Shown here: positions 43,738 through 55,357 of the stretch, one piece after another | Numbering within the stretch: position 1 is the stretch's first letter | Layout: each line of letters starts with the position of its first letter | NCBI RefSeq assembly: GCF_033958435.1 | Contig: NC_134138.1 | Coordinates: 9,312,001-9,376,000, forward strand | Source of the DNA: Carettochelys insculpta | Lineage: Eukaryota > Chordata > Testudines > Carettochelyidae | Direction of reading: 5' to 3' | Length of the DNA stretch: 64,000 nt | The notes under the pieces: generated by a model | The model's input: only the letters and a program-made list of their open reading frames with translations | Told to the model about the DNA's origin: nothing | The model's database searches: none | Made by a program: the position numbers and the translations under genes

Positions 43738-44294
43738 GAGAGGTCTGCAACCTGCAGCTCTGGAGCTGCATACAGCTCTTCAAAGACTTCTTTGTGGTTT
43801 CCAACGCTATAATTGCAAAGTTTAAAAAAAAAAACAAACACCCCTACTGATTACTTTAGATAAATGATGACCTTCCAACAGCCCAACAATGAGCAACGTA
43901 GATCTAAACAGCAAATGATATGTGATCTCAAATCTCTGGATAACTCCCTCTTTAATATGTGCAGTGCATTGTGGGAAAGGATACTGTATCTGTGTTTTGA
44001 TCATGTTGCTAATAAAGTCTTGATTTTGAAAAGGAAAAGGAAGCTGATGGCATTCCTGCTGTGAAGGGCAACGGGCATTTTAAGAAAGAAACCTGAAATA
44101 AAACTGGCATAAATAAAGTGGGGTTGGAATGGCTTGAAAAAAAAGGAAAATTGAAAGGTTTACAAAAAGTATGGTTTGCCGGTATTTATTAAGGATCATC
44201 TCATAGTCGCATGCATTGTGGCTGTTGAATTATCGAGTTTTCTACTGAATTAAAAAAAAATGGCTCTTCTTGCTATTTTGGTTGCCAACGCCTG
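43738..44294. mobile_element. hAT-like element, second copy of the 11.1 kb family
   Basis: The left end is GAGAGGTCTGCAACCTGCAG. The right end, CTATTTTGGTTGCCAACGCCTG, is the complement of the left end of the 11078 element, and upstream of it GCATTGTGGCTGTTGAATTATC and TCTACTGAATT follow that element in reverse. No target duplication is preserved. Confidence 0.65.
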
Positions 44295-44299
44295 TCCAC

Positions 44300-44980
44300 G
44301 ACTTTATGCTCCTAGAGCTACTTCCTGGGCCAAATTCACCCATGGCGTCGTGCTACCAAAGTCAATGCTCTGATTCTGGACCTCTGTATATAATAGACAT
44401 TCTATTCTAACGGGTTCAATGTTTTCTTTGCACTGTTGGCTCAGTGCCCATATATTAAGCACTCTGGTACCACCTACAATGGAATACTACATCTCTTCAT
44501 GTAATACTCTTCCCCCAAGCATGGTCCTATTGAAAACAAGCAGACTAGATGCACCAAATTTTCATTTTGATGGGCCGGAGGGGACATTATCATTTCCTCT
44601 CAGGAACTGTGTATTTAATCCTCCACAAAACACTATTTTCATCTTTCATGCCATGTCTCCCCGTAGATCTAGCATGACTTCATACACAACATAGTTCAAG
44701 ATCTCTATTGCTCATTTCAAGTCAGCTGGTCGCTTCCTGAGCAAAGCTTCTGAAAGCATTTTACAGACAAAAAGAAGACATTGCAAAAGCAAAAAAAAAT
44801 CTCCCTTTGATTTAATTTTGAAACAGGAAGGAGGAGGAAACCACTTCAACCAATAAAAGAAAAAAATCAACAAATGATCTCTCATTTTCTCCGACAGAGG
44901 TAACTAATTCAAATTTTCATAAAGGAGGCAGTGATGTGTGTCATGGGAGAGGGAGTCGCCAATCAAGCAGTCTCCTGATT
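44300..44980. other. Intergenic sequence
   Basis: No recognised gene or repeat. Confidence 0.4.
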
Positions 44981-44981
44981 T

Positions 44982-45018
44982 AAAATATTATTATTATTAT
45001 TATTACTATTATCATCAT
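44982..45018. repeat. (ATT)n microsatellite
   Basis: About nine ATT units passing into ACTATTATCATCATC. Confidence 0.85.
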
Positions 45019-45440
45019 CTGAGGGATTCCTGGAACAACATGAAAGATTATCTGTGTGTAATCAAACTAACACAAAACCCTTGTTCTTAGATTATCTGTA
45101 ATTGGCAAGACCAATACACAGTGATGGACAGGCTGTAAGAAGGGGCCTAATTTGTTGCTAATTCTATTTTTTTTTATGTCAAGGATACAGCACCCCGAGG
45201 GCCTAACCAAATTACAGAATCCTGGGATTGCCCAGGTCAGAAGCAGGAATTGATGGAGATGGGTGTTCTCTCTCTGAGGTCACCTCATTTGTATACAAGA
45301 AATGTGCAGAATCTTGATGCTCCCAGTGGAGGAGGAGCTGGAGCAGCCTGGGGCTTCTTTAGCCAGCAGATCCAAAAGCTCTCTTTAGGTTTTCCAAGGG
45401 TTGCATCATGCTTACTTGCTACTGCTTGGTTTTCTTGCCT

Positions 45441-45482
45441 CTCTCTCTCTCTCTCTCTCTCCCCCCATCTCTCTCTCTCCTT
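45441..45482. repeat. (CT)n microsatellite
   Basis: Two CT runs separated by CCCCCCAT. Confidence 0.9.
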
Positions 45483-45742
45483 TCCTTTCTTGTGAGTTCT
45501 TTCACACAAAACCCACATACTCCTGGTCACAATAGCCAGCAGGACCTCTGCAGAAGGTTGCTAGTTACTGGCCAGACTATCAGATCTTGTTTCAGGTGCA
45601 TTTGTAACCACATGCCTAGGGGCATGGTTCAATGTCCCATGAAGTAGCACCTTGGCCAGTCTCTTATCCATCCCTTTTACCTGTCTTAGACACGGGGGAT
45701 GTTCTCCCATCAGTTTGTCAAAGACTTTAATTCAATTTGGGA

Positions 45743-45908
45743 AGGGGATAGCTCAGTGGCTAGACATTAGCCTTGTAAACAGAGGGTTGTGAGCCCTATT
45801 TCTATCAGGGATGGTTTAGATAGTACTTGGTCCTGCCATTGGGGCAGGGGGCTGGACTCAATGGCCGCTCAAGGTCCCTTCCAGTCCTAGTGTTCTACGA
45901 ATCCATAG
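45743..45908 (+). mobile_element. tRNA-derived (Cry-type) SINE with long CR1 tail
   Basis: The head GGGATAGCTCAGTGGCTAG and B-box region GGGTTGTGAGCCC are followed from about 45804 by a tail nearly identical to the last 105 bases of the CR1 at 17.55-17.65 kb (GTACTTGGTCCTGCCAT, GGGGCAGGGGGCTGGACTC, AAGGTCCCTTCCAGTCCTAG). This is the SINE-LINE tail sharing expected if CR1 enzymes mobilise the SINE. Confidence 0.85.
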
Positions 45909-45909
45909 C

Positions 45910-46255
45910 AAGGTTTCAACCTGTTAATAACGATAAAGATTTTTCTTTCCCAAAGAACATATGAGGAGAGTTTGGTGGCTTTGGTCTGGTGCCCTGTGAA
46001 TGCATTTCTGCACCACAAGACCTCCACGCAATCTTTAATACGCTGGTACCATTAGCATACCTTGTGCAGGAGGGGCCACACACTGGAATAGCAGGGGTGA
46101 AGGCAAGGTAGTTCAGATATGTGCTGCTTCTGGGGTACCGACTACTGAAAGAGTAGAAGATTCTACAGATTAGAACTGAGATGGCTTTACCAAAACAGTG
46201 TAGTGTCCTTGGGCTGGGAGAGTCAAGGCTGCTGCAGACCAGTGTTACCACTATG
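45910..46255. other. Intergenic sequence
   Basis: No recognised feature; a 115-codon minus frame has no known similarity. Confidence 0.35.
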
Positions 46256-46423
46256 CTGAGCACTTGGCCAGCAGCCCAGGAGAGATTCAGGGGCTGCCCA
46301 GATAGTTAGCAGAGTGCCAATACTGCCCATAGCCAACACCATGTGGTGCACATCTACTCATGCCTGGGTGAACATAAGAATATTTATCCTGTATATGGAT
46401 GGAAGAAATTAGAGGGAACCCTG
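46256..46423. mobile_element. hAT-like MITE ('CAGGGTTCCC'), left end lost
   Basis: It shares GAGATTCAGGGGCTGCCCAG, GGTGCACATCTACTCATGCC, GTATATGGATGGAAG and the right end AGAGGGAACCCTG with the 37.7 kb element. The left terminus is diverged. Confidence 0.65.
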
Positions 46424-46424
46424 C

Positions 46425-48640
46425 TGCAGAACTTGGCAGCCAAGGATCCTTCACCCATTGAAGTCAAGGGCAAAAAACTGCCATTGACTTCAGTATTGTC
46501 AGACTGGATGTTAGAACTGCCAGGATTACTGTCTATCATACTGATGGTGGAATGCCAAAGGGAAGCTTGATCAACACCTTCCTTATCACACAAGGCTTGC
46601 CTTCAGCTAGACTCCAGATTGCAGTGTGCATCAACTTATCCCCACATTAACCACACATGTAGTATAGGGATTGGCAGTTAACCCGCTACTCTGACACCCC
46701 AGTCTCCAGTGTCACATGTGCCTGCATGCCAAACACCCCCTGAATACCAACCCCTGGCTGCCCAGGTAAGCATGGACTGCAACATTTTTGCAGGGAGCAG
46801 AAGAGTTATAAAATGGTCTCACCAATTCACAAAAGCACGGCTTTAGAGAGAGAGAGAGATTTGATGGGCTTAGTAGCTGATGCATCCTGCTGTCAGCACA
46901 CAGCACTTTGTCTGCAGACATGTTGTGCTAGTTCCATAGAATGCAGTACAATCAATAGAGGCTGTTTTCTACAAATCACCAGGTCAGATGCCAACCCTTT
47001 GACTTATAGTTTGTTTGGGTGTTTTGGGGGTTTTTTTTCAGACCCACACTGAAGTGTGTTTTCCTTAGCTTTCTCCCAAGAGAAGGTATCTTAGAAAAGG
47101 GACGAGTTACACCTCCCCCCTCTTCTCCCTGGGGGCAAAATCCCTGCTGTCTTGACACACTCCTGCAAATCAAGCGGGAGGGGTTTGAGTGCCTGAGAAC
47201 CACAGAAAAGGGTTTTGGTTCATTTTCAGATTTTTCTGCAGGTAATTAATCAGCCATTCATATACCCTGCAACAGGTGAGCACAGGTTTGTTGGCAGAAG
47301 ACGAGAGGCAGACAGGTATTTCATAACAGCCCCACTTCCGCCTTCATAGGCTGAGCTCATTTGAAGGTAAATTCATTTTCACAATAAGGACAAAAATAAC
47401 CTTCCTAACACCTGCACTTCTAAGAAAAAAATGCATTTGATTTCAGCTTCACTCAGGGAAAACCAGCTAACCCCACCCCTTTACCACCAGCAGCATAAGG
47501 GCCCAATTTCTGCAAAACACTTATGCTTTGGAATAACTGGACTACTTAGGTGAGTAAAGTTACTCAAGTGAGTAAGCCCCTGCAAGAATGATCCTAAAAC
47601 ATGCTTCTTTCTTACCCTGCACCCTCTGACTGCAGGTTACCCATTTCACGGGGAGCATCTTAACATCAGACATCACAAGATGTAAGGAGACAAACACACA
47701 AGCCAGGCAATGCTCAGACACGTGCTCAGTTAATGGTCTTGGATCCGAAATCTAGGCACAGCCTATTACGCATACAGAGCACCGTTTCATTCCCACAGCC
47801 TCGCTTGTCCGGGGAGAGGAATCAGAGCAGCTTCTCTGTTTTACAAGCTGATGTGCAAACCCAGGCGATGCCGGAAGGGGAGAAACTGTTGATTAAACAG
47901 CATCAGGAAAATCTCTGAATTGGGAAAGAAATGTTTTACAGACGTGGGGGGAGAATATCCAACCGCCTTTCCTATTTCCTCCTTGCATTTCCAGCTACCA
48001 TCACCATCTCCCTCTCTTGCCTTTTTCTAAAGTGCACGAAAAGAGCCCTGCTCTTTAGTGGTGTTTAACTTAAAATAAGGAGAAGCGGCCCCCCAGTGGA
48101 GTATACCTGAGCCGCTAGCGCCATCTCTCCGTCACTCGGCGCCACTGAAATGGCTCGAGCCAGACACCAAGAACATCCCGGGCCAAATCCATCCGCAGTG
48201 TAAAATCCACCGAAGCCAACTGCCTTACACCAAGGGGGATTAGGGCTCACGGTCCCTTTGCAACAAGAGCTATTAAAAAAATGGATCTTCCCTGCCCCTC
48301 TGCCTTTAAAACATGCACCGACTTGCGTTCTCTGGAGCTGGGCTGTATCAAAGGCAGATAATCACCCTGCTCGGGCGGGGTGAATCCCGGATAGGGTTCG
48401 CCAAAGTGGGTCAGAAATCGGAGATCGGGCTAGGTTGTTAGTTTGGTTTTAAAAAATACAAACCAAACCACTCTCCCGACGGGACTGGGCAGATCACCTT
48501 AGGAAGGCAGGAAGCGGCACCCCCTCCCCTCCCCCCACCCCGCGCTCAGGGGACATTTTCCCAGCTGCGTGTCCCCCGTGGGAGCCAGGGAAGGGAATCA
48601 CAAAGCAGGTGGCTTTTCCTGAGCTGGGGGGACTCTGCAC
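46425..48640. other. Intergenic sequence upstream of the CpG island
   Basis: No gene recognised. From about 48.1 kb CpG density begins to rise (GAGCCGCTAGCGCCATCTCTCC, CACTCGGCGCCAC). The first of these contains an AGATGGCGCTA word (minus strand, about 48116-48126) resembling the 3' half of a CTCF site. Confidence 0.4.
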
Positions 48641-48744
48641 AGGTACCTTTAGCTGCGAGCGGGCTGAGACCTGTCTCCCACCCACCCATACACACCCGCC
48701 GCCGCCGATCAGAGGGGCAGAAGCGTCCGGGGAGCGCGGATTCT

Positions 48745-48895
48745 GTCACCGTCCCTGCCTCAGTTTCCCCCCTTGATAACTCAAGGGAGGAGGCGGGGGA
48801 ACGGGGGTGGGGGTAACAGTATTTATCTACCTCGCAGCGGTGAGGAGCTGCAGCGCCTTGGACATGCACAGCCAGGAAGGGATCTACAGCCCCAC
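48745..48895 (+). mobile_element. GC-shifted MIR-type SINE inside the CpG island
   Basis: CCTGCCTCAGTTTCCCCCCTTG, TAACAGTATTTATCTACCTCG and GCGGTGAGGAGCTGCAGCGCCTTGG follow the MIR 3' half (cctcagtttcc, 'taatagtatttacctacctcacaggg', 'aagcgctttgagat'), with a G-rich insertion in the middle and substitutions towards C and G. Confidence 0.5.
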
Positions 48896-49154
48896 CGTGC
48901 CCCAGCCTCGCCGGGGACCTCTTGCCCTGGACATCCAGGGACAAGCGCCTCCCCCCAACGCGTTGCGGTAGGTCTGCCTCGGCTGGTCTCTTTCAGTAGC
49001 CGGGGGACAGCCAGGAGTTTCCCCCCCCCCCACCCTTTCTACTGCGTCCTCCGCGCGGAAGGGAGTTGCGGGGGCTGCGGGGGGGTTGTATCAGGAGCGC
49101 TGCCCGCAGGCTGGCTCGCCAGGGAAGCGCTCCACAGGGCCGGAGCAGCCGGAG

Positions 49155-49178
49155 CAGCCCAGCCCAGCCCAGCCCAGC
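49155..49178. repeat. (CAGCC)n short tandem repeat
   Basis: Nearly five tandem CAGCC units within the CpG island. Confidence 0.8.
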
Positions 49179-51120
49179 TCCCTCTCCTTCCAGGGGGAAC
49201 CGGGCGCTCCCGCGCAGGGGGCTGGATTCTTCAAGCGTGTCTCCCCCCGCCCCACCCCCCGCCCAAGGCTAATGGAAAACGTGCCCCGCTCTCCGCGCCC
49301 TCCCCCGCCCCACATCCCCCCGCTGCCCGCAGCGATTTGCAGCGGCCGCCGGAGCCAAACACTCACAGGGCTCAAAATCCCCTCCGCGGCGCTCCCGGGA
49401 GCTGGCCCCGAGCGCGGGGATCGCAACCGGCGTCAGAGCTGCAGGAGCCAGGTTCGGGAACTCGTCGGGAGCCCATTTAATACACGTTTCACGGGGGGCG
49501 GGGGGGAGGTGCATTGCATCCCCGGGCTTCCTCCCCACCAATCCCGCTTCCAGGCTCCTCTCCCAGCTGATCTGCTTCCTCTGAGCCATAGCCCCAGCCT
49601 GTGGCCACTTCCCCCCCCCCGCCAAAGCCGCTCCTTGCGGTCTTTCGCTCGGGTCTCTGCAGCGGTGCTTTTAAAAGCTGCAGTCGCCGCTTGAGAGCAA
49701 AGGGGTAATCAACAGGTAAAGGGAAGGGGAGGGTCCCTATAAGTCTGGGACTGCGGGTGCAGGGGGGGTGCTGCAGCACCCCCTGGCTTGACATGGTGGC
49801 CCTTATAAACAGGATTCACAGGTCGGCTCCATGGCTTCCGGCACCCCGACTGAAAAAATCTTCCCCCTCCCTGCCTTTACCCTGGCCCCAGCGCTTCCCA
49901 ATGTCCGCCCGGGCGGCCGACAACTGCAGCCCGGCGCTCACGTGCATTTCAGGGGCTGGCAGTGGCTCGGTGGCTCAGGCAGATCTTCGCCTCTGGACAA
50001 GCTGGGCTTGGCTCATCTCCCTCGCCAGCGCTGCGAGCTGCGCTGGATCTTTCCATACCTGTGCCTGGAGACTGGGAGCCCGAGCCGACGCAGCGCCGAG
50101 GCTGTTCAGCGCTCTCTTTCTGATCTTGGTTTGCGCGGCCCCTGGCCTCTCTGACCTTGCCGGGATAGCCACATCCCTTCTCGGCGCAGCCAGTTCACGG
50201 GGATTATTCGCAGGCACCGGGCAGCCGGACCCTTCCTGAGTCCTGCAGCGGCCTCCCTGCGCTCCAGTCAATAAAAAAAAGTACCCGCTGAGTTTATTTC
50301 AACCCCGTGACATTATTTATACTGCGTGCGCCTCTTTGGAGCAGGTGTTTGGAGAGAATCCGGCTGGCCGTGGCTGGGAAAGTACATATTGATTCTCTAC
50401 TCCTTACTGAGCCCTGGCTGAGAGCAATGTGGAGTGTGGTGGGTTGGTTCACCCCCATCGGAGCCCCTTCGACACACGAGAAGGGGGCGGCGGGGACAGA
50501 TTCCGCTGTGAGTAGCCACAGAGGGTGATTCAGAGCAAGGTGCCTTGGAATTAATTACGCATCCTTGGCGGAGTCTTCTTTTTCCTCCGTGCTGGTAAAT
50601 TCATGCCCGGGTTTTAACCCCGCCGGAAGGGTCTCTCTCTCTCTCCAGCAGCACTGGGGCAGGGGGGCTTTGATCTGCCCCCATGTTAAAAGATCATTTT
50701 GTGAGAGGTGAGGTAAAGCGTGGGAGGAGACGATCCCTTGGAGACCGGCAGGAGAGCTCTGCGCCTTTTAAGTAATTCGCTGCCGCGGTGGGATCGCGAT
50801 GACCAAAGCCGGAAAGGACAGGACGCCCGGGTAGGCAAACTCCAGTGGGGAGAGAGAGGAGATGGATGCAGTGGGGAGGGGGGAGGGACAACGCCACTCG
50901 CTCAGGCTGTAAGTAAACACAACTGCAACTCCAGCACACTTTTGTTTTGCAGCCTCGCAGACTAAACAGTCTCGGACAGCGTCAGCCTGAAATCTGCGTC
51001 TCTACCCGCCACTCAGCTCCGTGCCCCTTTGCAGTCTTACCCCACGCGGGCTTTGCAGCACGGTGGAGATCTTGGCAGGGGGCTGGTTTCCAACTCCACC
51101 CCCAAGCTGTTGTTTTTCAG

Positions 51121-51280
51121 ATCCCCTCCCCTCCAAAAAAGCATCCCTACGGAGGGGCATTTCCTACCCCTGGGATGTGTGCCTGCACTTTTTCCTCGAG
51201 GTACCAAAGTTTTCCACATCACCCTTGCGTTACGCACAGGACCCGCGCCGCCAGAGCCCCCACACAACTTCAAATAGAAG
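51121..51280 (+). other. Candidate non-coding or 5' exon
   Basis: A pyrimidine-rich acceptor (GCTGTTGTTTTTCAG, ending 51120) and a near-consensus donor (GAAG|GTAAGA, GT at 51281) bound 160 bases inside the CpG island. Two of three frames are open through it, but the translations show no motif. This is a prediction from splice signals only. Confidence 0.25.
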
Positions 51281-52082
51281 GTAAGAAGATGGGTTTGCGA
51301 ACTGAAGGGGAAGAGAGAGAGAGGGTAGGAGCCCACAGGCAGAAGGTAAACATAACCCAGCTTTTCATTCCCTTCCAATGAGTAGAAATCCCCCCGTTTC
51401 ATCCAAAGGAGAACACCACACCGAATAAGTGCCCTCCCTCCCCCGAGCCCCAATGAACAAGAAAGAGTAATTTTACCTGGTAGACTTTCTAGATTATCTC
51501 CTGCTCTCCCCGAGTGTCAAATTCCAAATGGAAACACCATCCACAAATCCAGGGGGAACCGAACAAACATTTGGCCGCGTGTGAAGTCCAGGAGGGCGAG
51601 GCAGAGCCGCGGCTGGCTCGCTCTTTTCAGGTCCCCCCCCTCCCCCGCCCAGCTCGCTCCTGTATTAAAAATATTTAACTTTGAATTCTTTTTTGATGAA
51701 AAAAACCCCCAACAACCTACAAGAAAAAATACCTTGGGTGTCTCTGCAGAAAGGCGGCTGGGAGAGCACCGCGACAAGCAATCAACCAAACCTTTCGGAG
51801 GAATCCTGAGCAGAGCGGGGAAAATGCGATTCAACCCCAACAAATGATTAGATCCAGGGAAGACTTCTAAGGAAATCAGAGAGGAAGGTGCAGGGTAGGT
51901 TTCCCACCGGTGAGGAGAGAGGACGCGCTTCCCGGGGAAGATGGGTTGGGTAAGATCCACCGGTCTGCCTGCGCTTTCGCTGTTGAATTCCCACTTCTGA
52001 AACTAGATCCAGTCTGGGTAGCCAGGGGCTGCATTAAGGATTACATCAGGCTTTTATAAGCTTTCCAGATCACACATTAGAG

Positions 52083-52138
52083 GGAGAGAGGGGGAGGGAG
52101 GGAGGGGGCGAGGGAGGAGTAGGAGAGAGGGAGGGACA
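52083..52138. repeat. G/A-rich (GGGA)n tract
   Basis: Repeating GAGGGAGGGAGGGGG words directly before the CA repeat. Confidence 0.75.
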
Positions 52139-52139
52139 C

Positions 52140-52175
<36 letters not shown>

Positions 52176-52182
52176 CACACGC
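52139..52182. repeat. (CA)n microsatellite
   Basis: About 20 CA dinucleotides with one GC interruption. Confidence 0.95.
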
Positions 52183-53004
52183 TGGCCTGGCACAGCTGCA
52201 GTAGCCAAAGGCAGCGCTCCGAACCTGATCCCGCGGCCTCTCCAAAGAACTTTGCTCCGCCGGGGAGCCGGGGGGAGAAAGCGGGCAGCCGGGGGTGCTT
52301 AATGCTTGTGCCGTTGATTACGCCGCAAGACAAGCGCCGGCCGGGTGGGGAGCCCCGGCAGGTAATCACCCGGCGGAAGACTGCGGAGCTCTGCGGCCAG
52401 GGCGGGCGGGAGAGGAAGCTGGCGCAGAGGGGAGGGCAGCGCCCTGGAGCGGCGAGGGAAGCCCGCGCCGAGGCGCAGGGAGCTCGGGACTGGATGGCTT
52501 TGGAGAGGCTCTCCGCTGCCCAAGCCCCCGCCCAGCCGCCGCGGGCTGGGGAGCTCCGCTCAGGGACTGGGAGGCTGGGGGGGGGGGGGCAGAAGCGTCG
52601 CGGGGCTGGAGAGAAGCAGAGCGCCCGGGGAGGGGAAGGCTGGGGGGCCCCAGGTGCGCACCTGGAGGGTCAGCCTGTTGCGCTCCCCTTCCCGTTCCGC
52701 CTCCCCTGCGTCCTCTCCTCCATCGCGGGTCTCCCTCCTCCTCCCTCCAGCCCCGGGGACAAGGCAGGTGCCTGAGAAATGAGACCGAGGCAGGTCCGGA
52801 GAGCAAGCCCCGCTCGCGGGGGAGAACCTCGGCCCGGGCACGGGAGGGACCAAGCGCCAGAGGGACGCCTTGCCCGGCCGGGACCCCTCAGCGGCGGAGG
52901 GAGGGTGGAGGTTCCCCTGAGGCGATTCCCCGGCCCGGACTCCGGCTCGTTGGGCATTTGCGCCCGGCAGGGCTTTTCCCTGAAGGAGTTGCCAGATGCC
53001 GCAC

Positions 53005-53158
53005 GCACGCACTACACAACCGCCAGATTCACACACACTACACAACTGCCAGATGTACACACACCACACAGATGCCAGATGTCACACACATACACACCGC
53101 TGCCAGATCCGTCTCTCACACACACTACACAGCTGCCGGGTGTCTGTCTGTCTCCCCC

Positions 53159-53201
<43 letters not shown>

Positions 53202-53455
53202 CCCTCTGCCAGAAATCTCCCTCTCTCTCACACACATTCAGATACACACAGAGCTGCCGGATGTCACGCACACACTCACACTACACAGCTGCCGGGTGCC
53301 ACATACACACACACACACTCACACTACACAGCTGCTGGGTCTCTCTCTCTCTCTCTCTCACTCTCACACAGAGCAGCCGGATGTCAGAGACACACTCACA
53401 CACTACACAGCTGCCGGGTGTCTCACACACACACTCACACCACACAGCTGCTGGG

Positions 53456-53511
<56 letters not shown>

Positions 53512-53554
53512 CAGCCGGATGTCACACACACACACACTACACAGCTGCCGGGTG

Positions 53555-53594
<40 letters not shown>

Positions 53595-53625
53595 TCACCG
53601 AGAGCAGCCGGATGTGTGTGTGAGA
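53005..53625. repeat. Complex minisatellite with E-box cores
   Basis: About 14-15 copies of a core of the form ACACAGCTGCCGGGTGTC / GAGCAGCCGGATGTCA are separated by variable (CA)n and (CT)n runs. Perfect CAGCTG E-boxes occur at 53130, 53286, 53329, 53408, 53445 and 53542. Two core types alternate in the distal half, giving a higher-order unit of roughly 100-130 bases. All plus frames stay open because none of the unit variants contains a plus-strand stop, so the long His/Thr/Ser-rich translations are artefacts. Confidence 0.85.
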
Positions 53626-54064
53626 GACACGCACAGCGGGAGGCAGGGAGGGAGAGGGACACACCAGATTAAGGCGACGGCGGCTCGGGGAAGGAGCGAG
53701 CGGCTTCCCTTCCTCTCCCTTCCCTTCCCAGCCCAGCCGGCGAGGATCGCAGCCAGCGCCGGCGGGGAGGCAGCCCCCGACGCCGGGCCGGGCAGCCCGC
53801 AGGGAGAATGGCGGGGCTCGTTCCCTCCTGGCAGGGAGCTGCCTCCGGACGAGGGGAGCTGAGGGGTGACGTTGGGGGCAGGAGGAGACCGAGAGGAGAG
53901 GGAAGAAGGGGAGGGGCGGGAGGAGAACAAGCAATGGAGGAGGGGTAAAGAGGCACGGCGGGGGGCAGCTCTCTGAGCCTCCTGCCAGACCCCCAGGACC
54001 TGCTGTTCCCTCCTTTAGGATCGGGGCGGGCGGGAGGATCCTACCCCACCTCCCTGCCGACAGT

Positions 54065-55355
54065 TTGAATAGGAACCAAGCACAGGGCCTCCAGCCAAGC
54101 TGCTGCCTGCCCTTGCTCTGGGGCAGGGACCCGTTTCACCTGCCACTCACCGCTGGCCTGAGAGGCTGGGCAGGGCACTGGCGCCCTCCTCCTGGTACCC
54201 TGAAATGGGAGAGAGCTAGCCAGGGAGTCACACAGGCAAGCAGGGCCCTCCCACAAGGGGCAGACTCCGGAGCTACCAGCTACCCACTCTGCCCCTGCCG
54301 CGTTTTCCACCTTCTCCTTAGACCACTTTTCTCTCCCACGCGTCCCACCCACTCTCATCTCTGGTCTCCACCCAACCCCTTTACACTCCCTTCTCCCTTT
54401 TCCTTCCCCTCCTCCCTCGTCTTATGTCTCCACATCCTCCACCCACGGACTTTTTTGTCTTGGCTTGCACAGAACAAATTGAGAGAGCCAAGCAGCAAAC
54501 TCTAGTACAAACAATGCTCCCCCAACTCCCCTTCCCCCTCAGTGTCTGCGAGACAGCCCTCAGGCCCCAGGGGCATCTGGGACATCCTCCCTTTGAGCAG
54601 GGTCTGTGCGAGGGGGCAGCTGAGAATGGAACGGGAGAGTTTACAGGGGGCAGAGGTGCATTAGTGTTGGGCAGGCCCAGACTGCAAATTGCACCTCCCC
54701 TCGCAAAGTCAATGTTTAATTTCTTCGCCTGCCTTTCATAGTTTCCCAGCAAAGTTTTTCTTCTCCATTAGAAGATGCACAGCCGCAAAAGAGAGTGCTT
54801 TGTGCGGAATGCAATGCCCGCCAGAAAGGGAGCAGGTGCTACTTCCAAGGGACAGATCCCAGAGACTACTCATGGATGCTCAGCCAATGGGCACATCTAT
54901 CCTGCGCTGCAAACTCCTGTCTGTGGGACACATGTTTGTGGACTAGGTGTTTCCCAGTCCACCCTTTAGAATCCATGCTGTGCTGGGCTTAACTGTTGTA
55001 TGACCTGACTCTCACAGCCATGTTAACATGTCTACACTAGACCGCACAGACCTTCTGACTTGGGTCTGAGCATCCTGAGGGTCTGCTGATTTGAGTCCAT
55101 CTGAATTGTGTGTGGACAGATGCAGGTCTTGGAATCAAGCCTGAGCCAGTGCTTGGGTTAGTGGGCACTGCTGACATATCCAAATTGTCAGGAAATGACA
55201 AAGGAGACAAGGGATTCAGTGTGCTTCATAGTGAATTACTTACCCAGGAGGCAGAAGGTGCAATTAGAATCCTTTCTGCACTATAGCTGCAAAAGGACAA
55301 AGACATGAGTGGTATAGATTTATCTGTACTGAGACAGCCATGGGAGCTCCAGGCA
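54065..55355. other. Intergenic sequence downstream of the CpG island
   Basis: Pyrimidine-rich at 54.3-54.43 kb. GTCTACACTAGACCGCACAG near 55.03 kb hints at a degraded MITE end. No gene recognised. Confidence 0.35.
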
Positions 55356-55357
55356 AA

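Larger units (their letters stand above)
48650..54060. promoter_or_regulatory. Large CpG island, likely promoter region
   Basis: CpG, almost absent elsewhere, becomes frequent here, densest at about 48.65-50.1, 52.2-53.0 and 53.65-54.05 kb. GC boxes include GAGGGGCGGGAGG (about 53911) and GGGGCGGGCGGG (54023-54034). Splice-donor-like sites on the plus strand include CAACAG|GTAAAG (49715), GGCT|GTAAGT (50908), AAG|GTAAGA (51280) and GGCAG|GTAATC (52361). Islands of this size in amniotes usually mark promoters of developmental or broadly expressed genes. No coding exon could be recognised, so the gene and its direction are unknown. A 5' non-coding exon of a gene outside the window is the simplest reading. 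Confidence 0.6.

Noticed and set aside
48864..48971. Possible first coding exon (35 codons, donor-like GTAGGT after it)
   Set aside because: The ATG lies in sequence that follows the MIR 3' end, the peptide has no family I can name, and the donor is only moderate. Kept as a finding, not a gene.
49086..49694. Overlapping 110-235 codon frames in the CpG island
   Set aside because: Pro/Arg/Gly-rich translations in several overlapping frames on both strands, without conserved motifs.
52295..53862. Long His/Thr/Ser-rich open frames (up to 442 codons) on the plus strand and mirror frames on the minus strand
   Set aside because: They run through GC-rich DNA and the (CA)n/(CT)n minisatellite, where stops cannot arise. 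All frames are open together, which indicates composition and not coding.
54775..54969. Short frame beginning MHSRKRECFVRN
   Set aside because: Looked basic and Cys-containing, but has no repeat of the pattern, no splice context and no known similarity.
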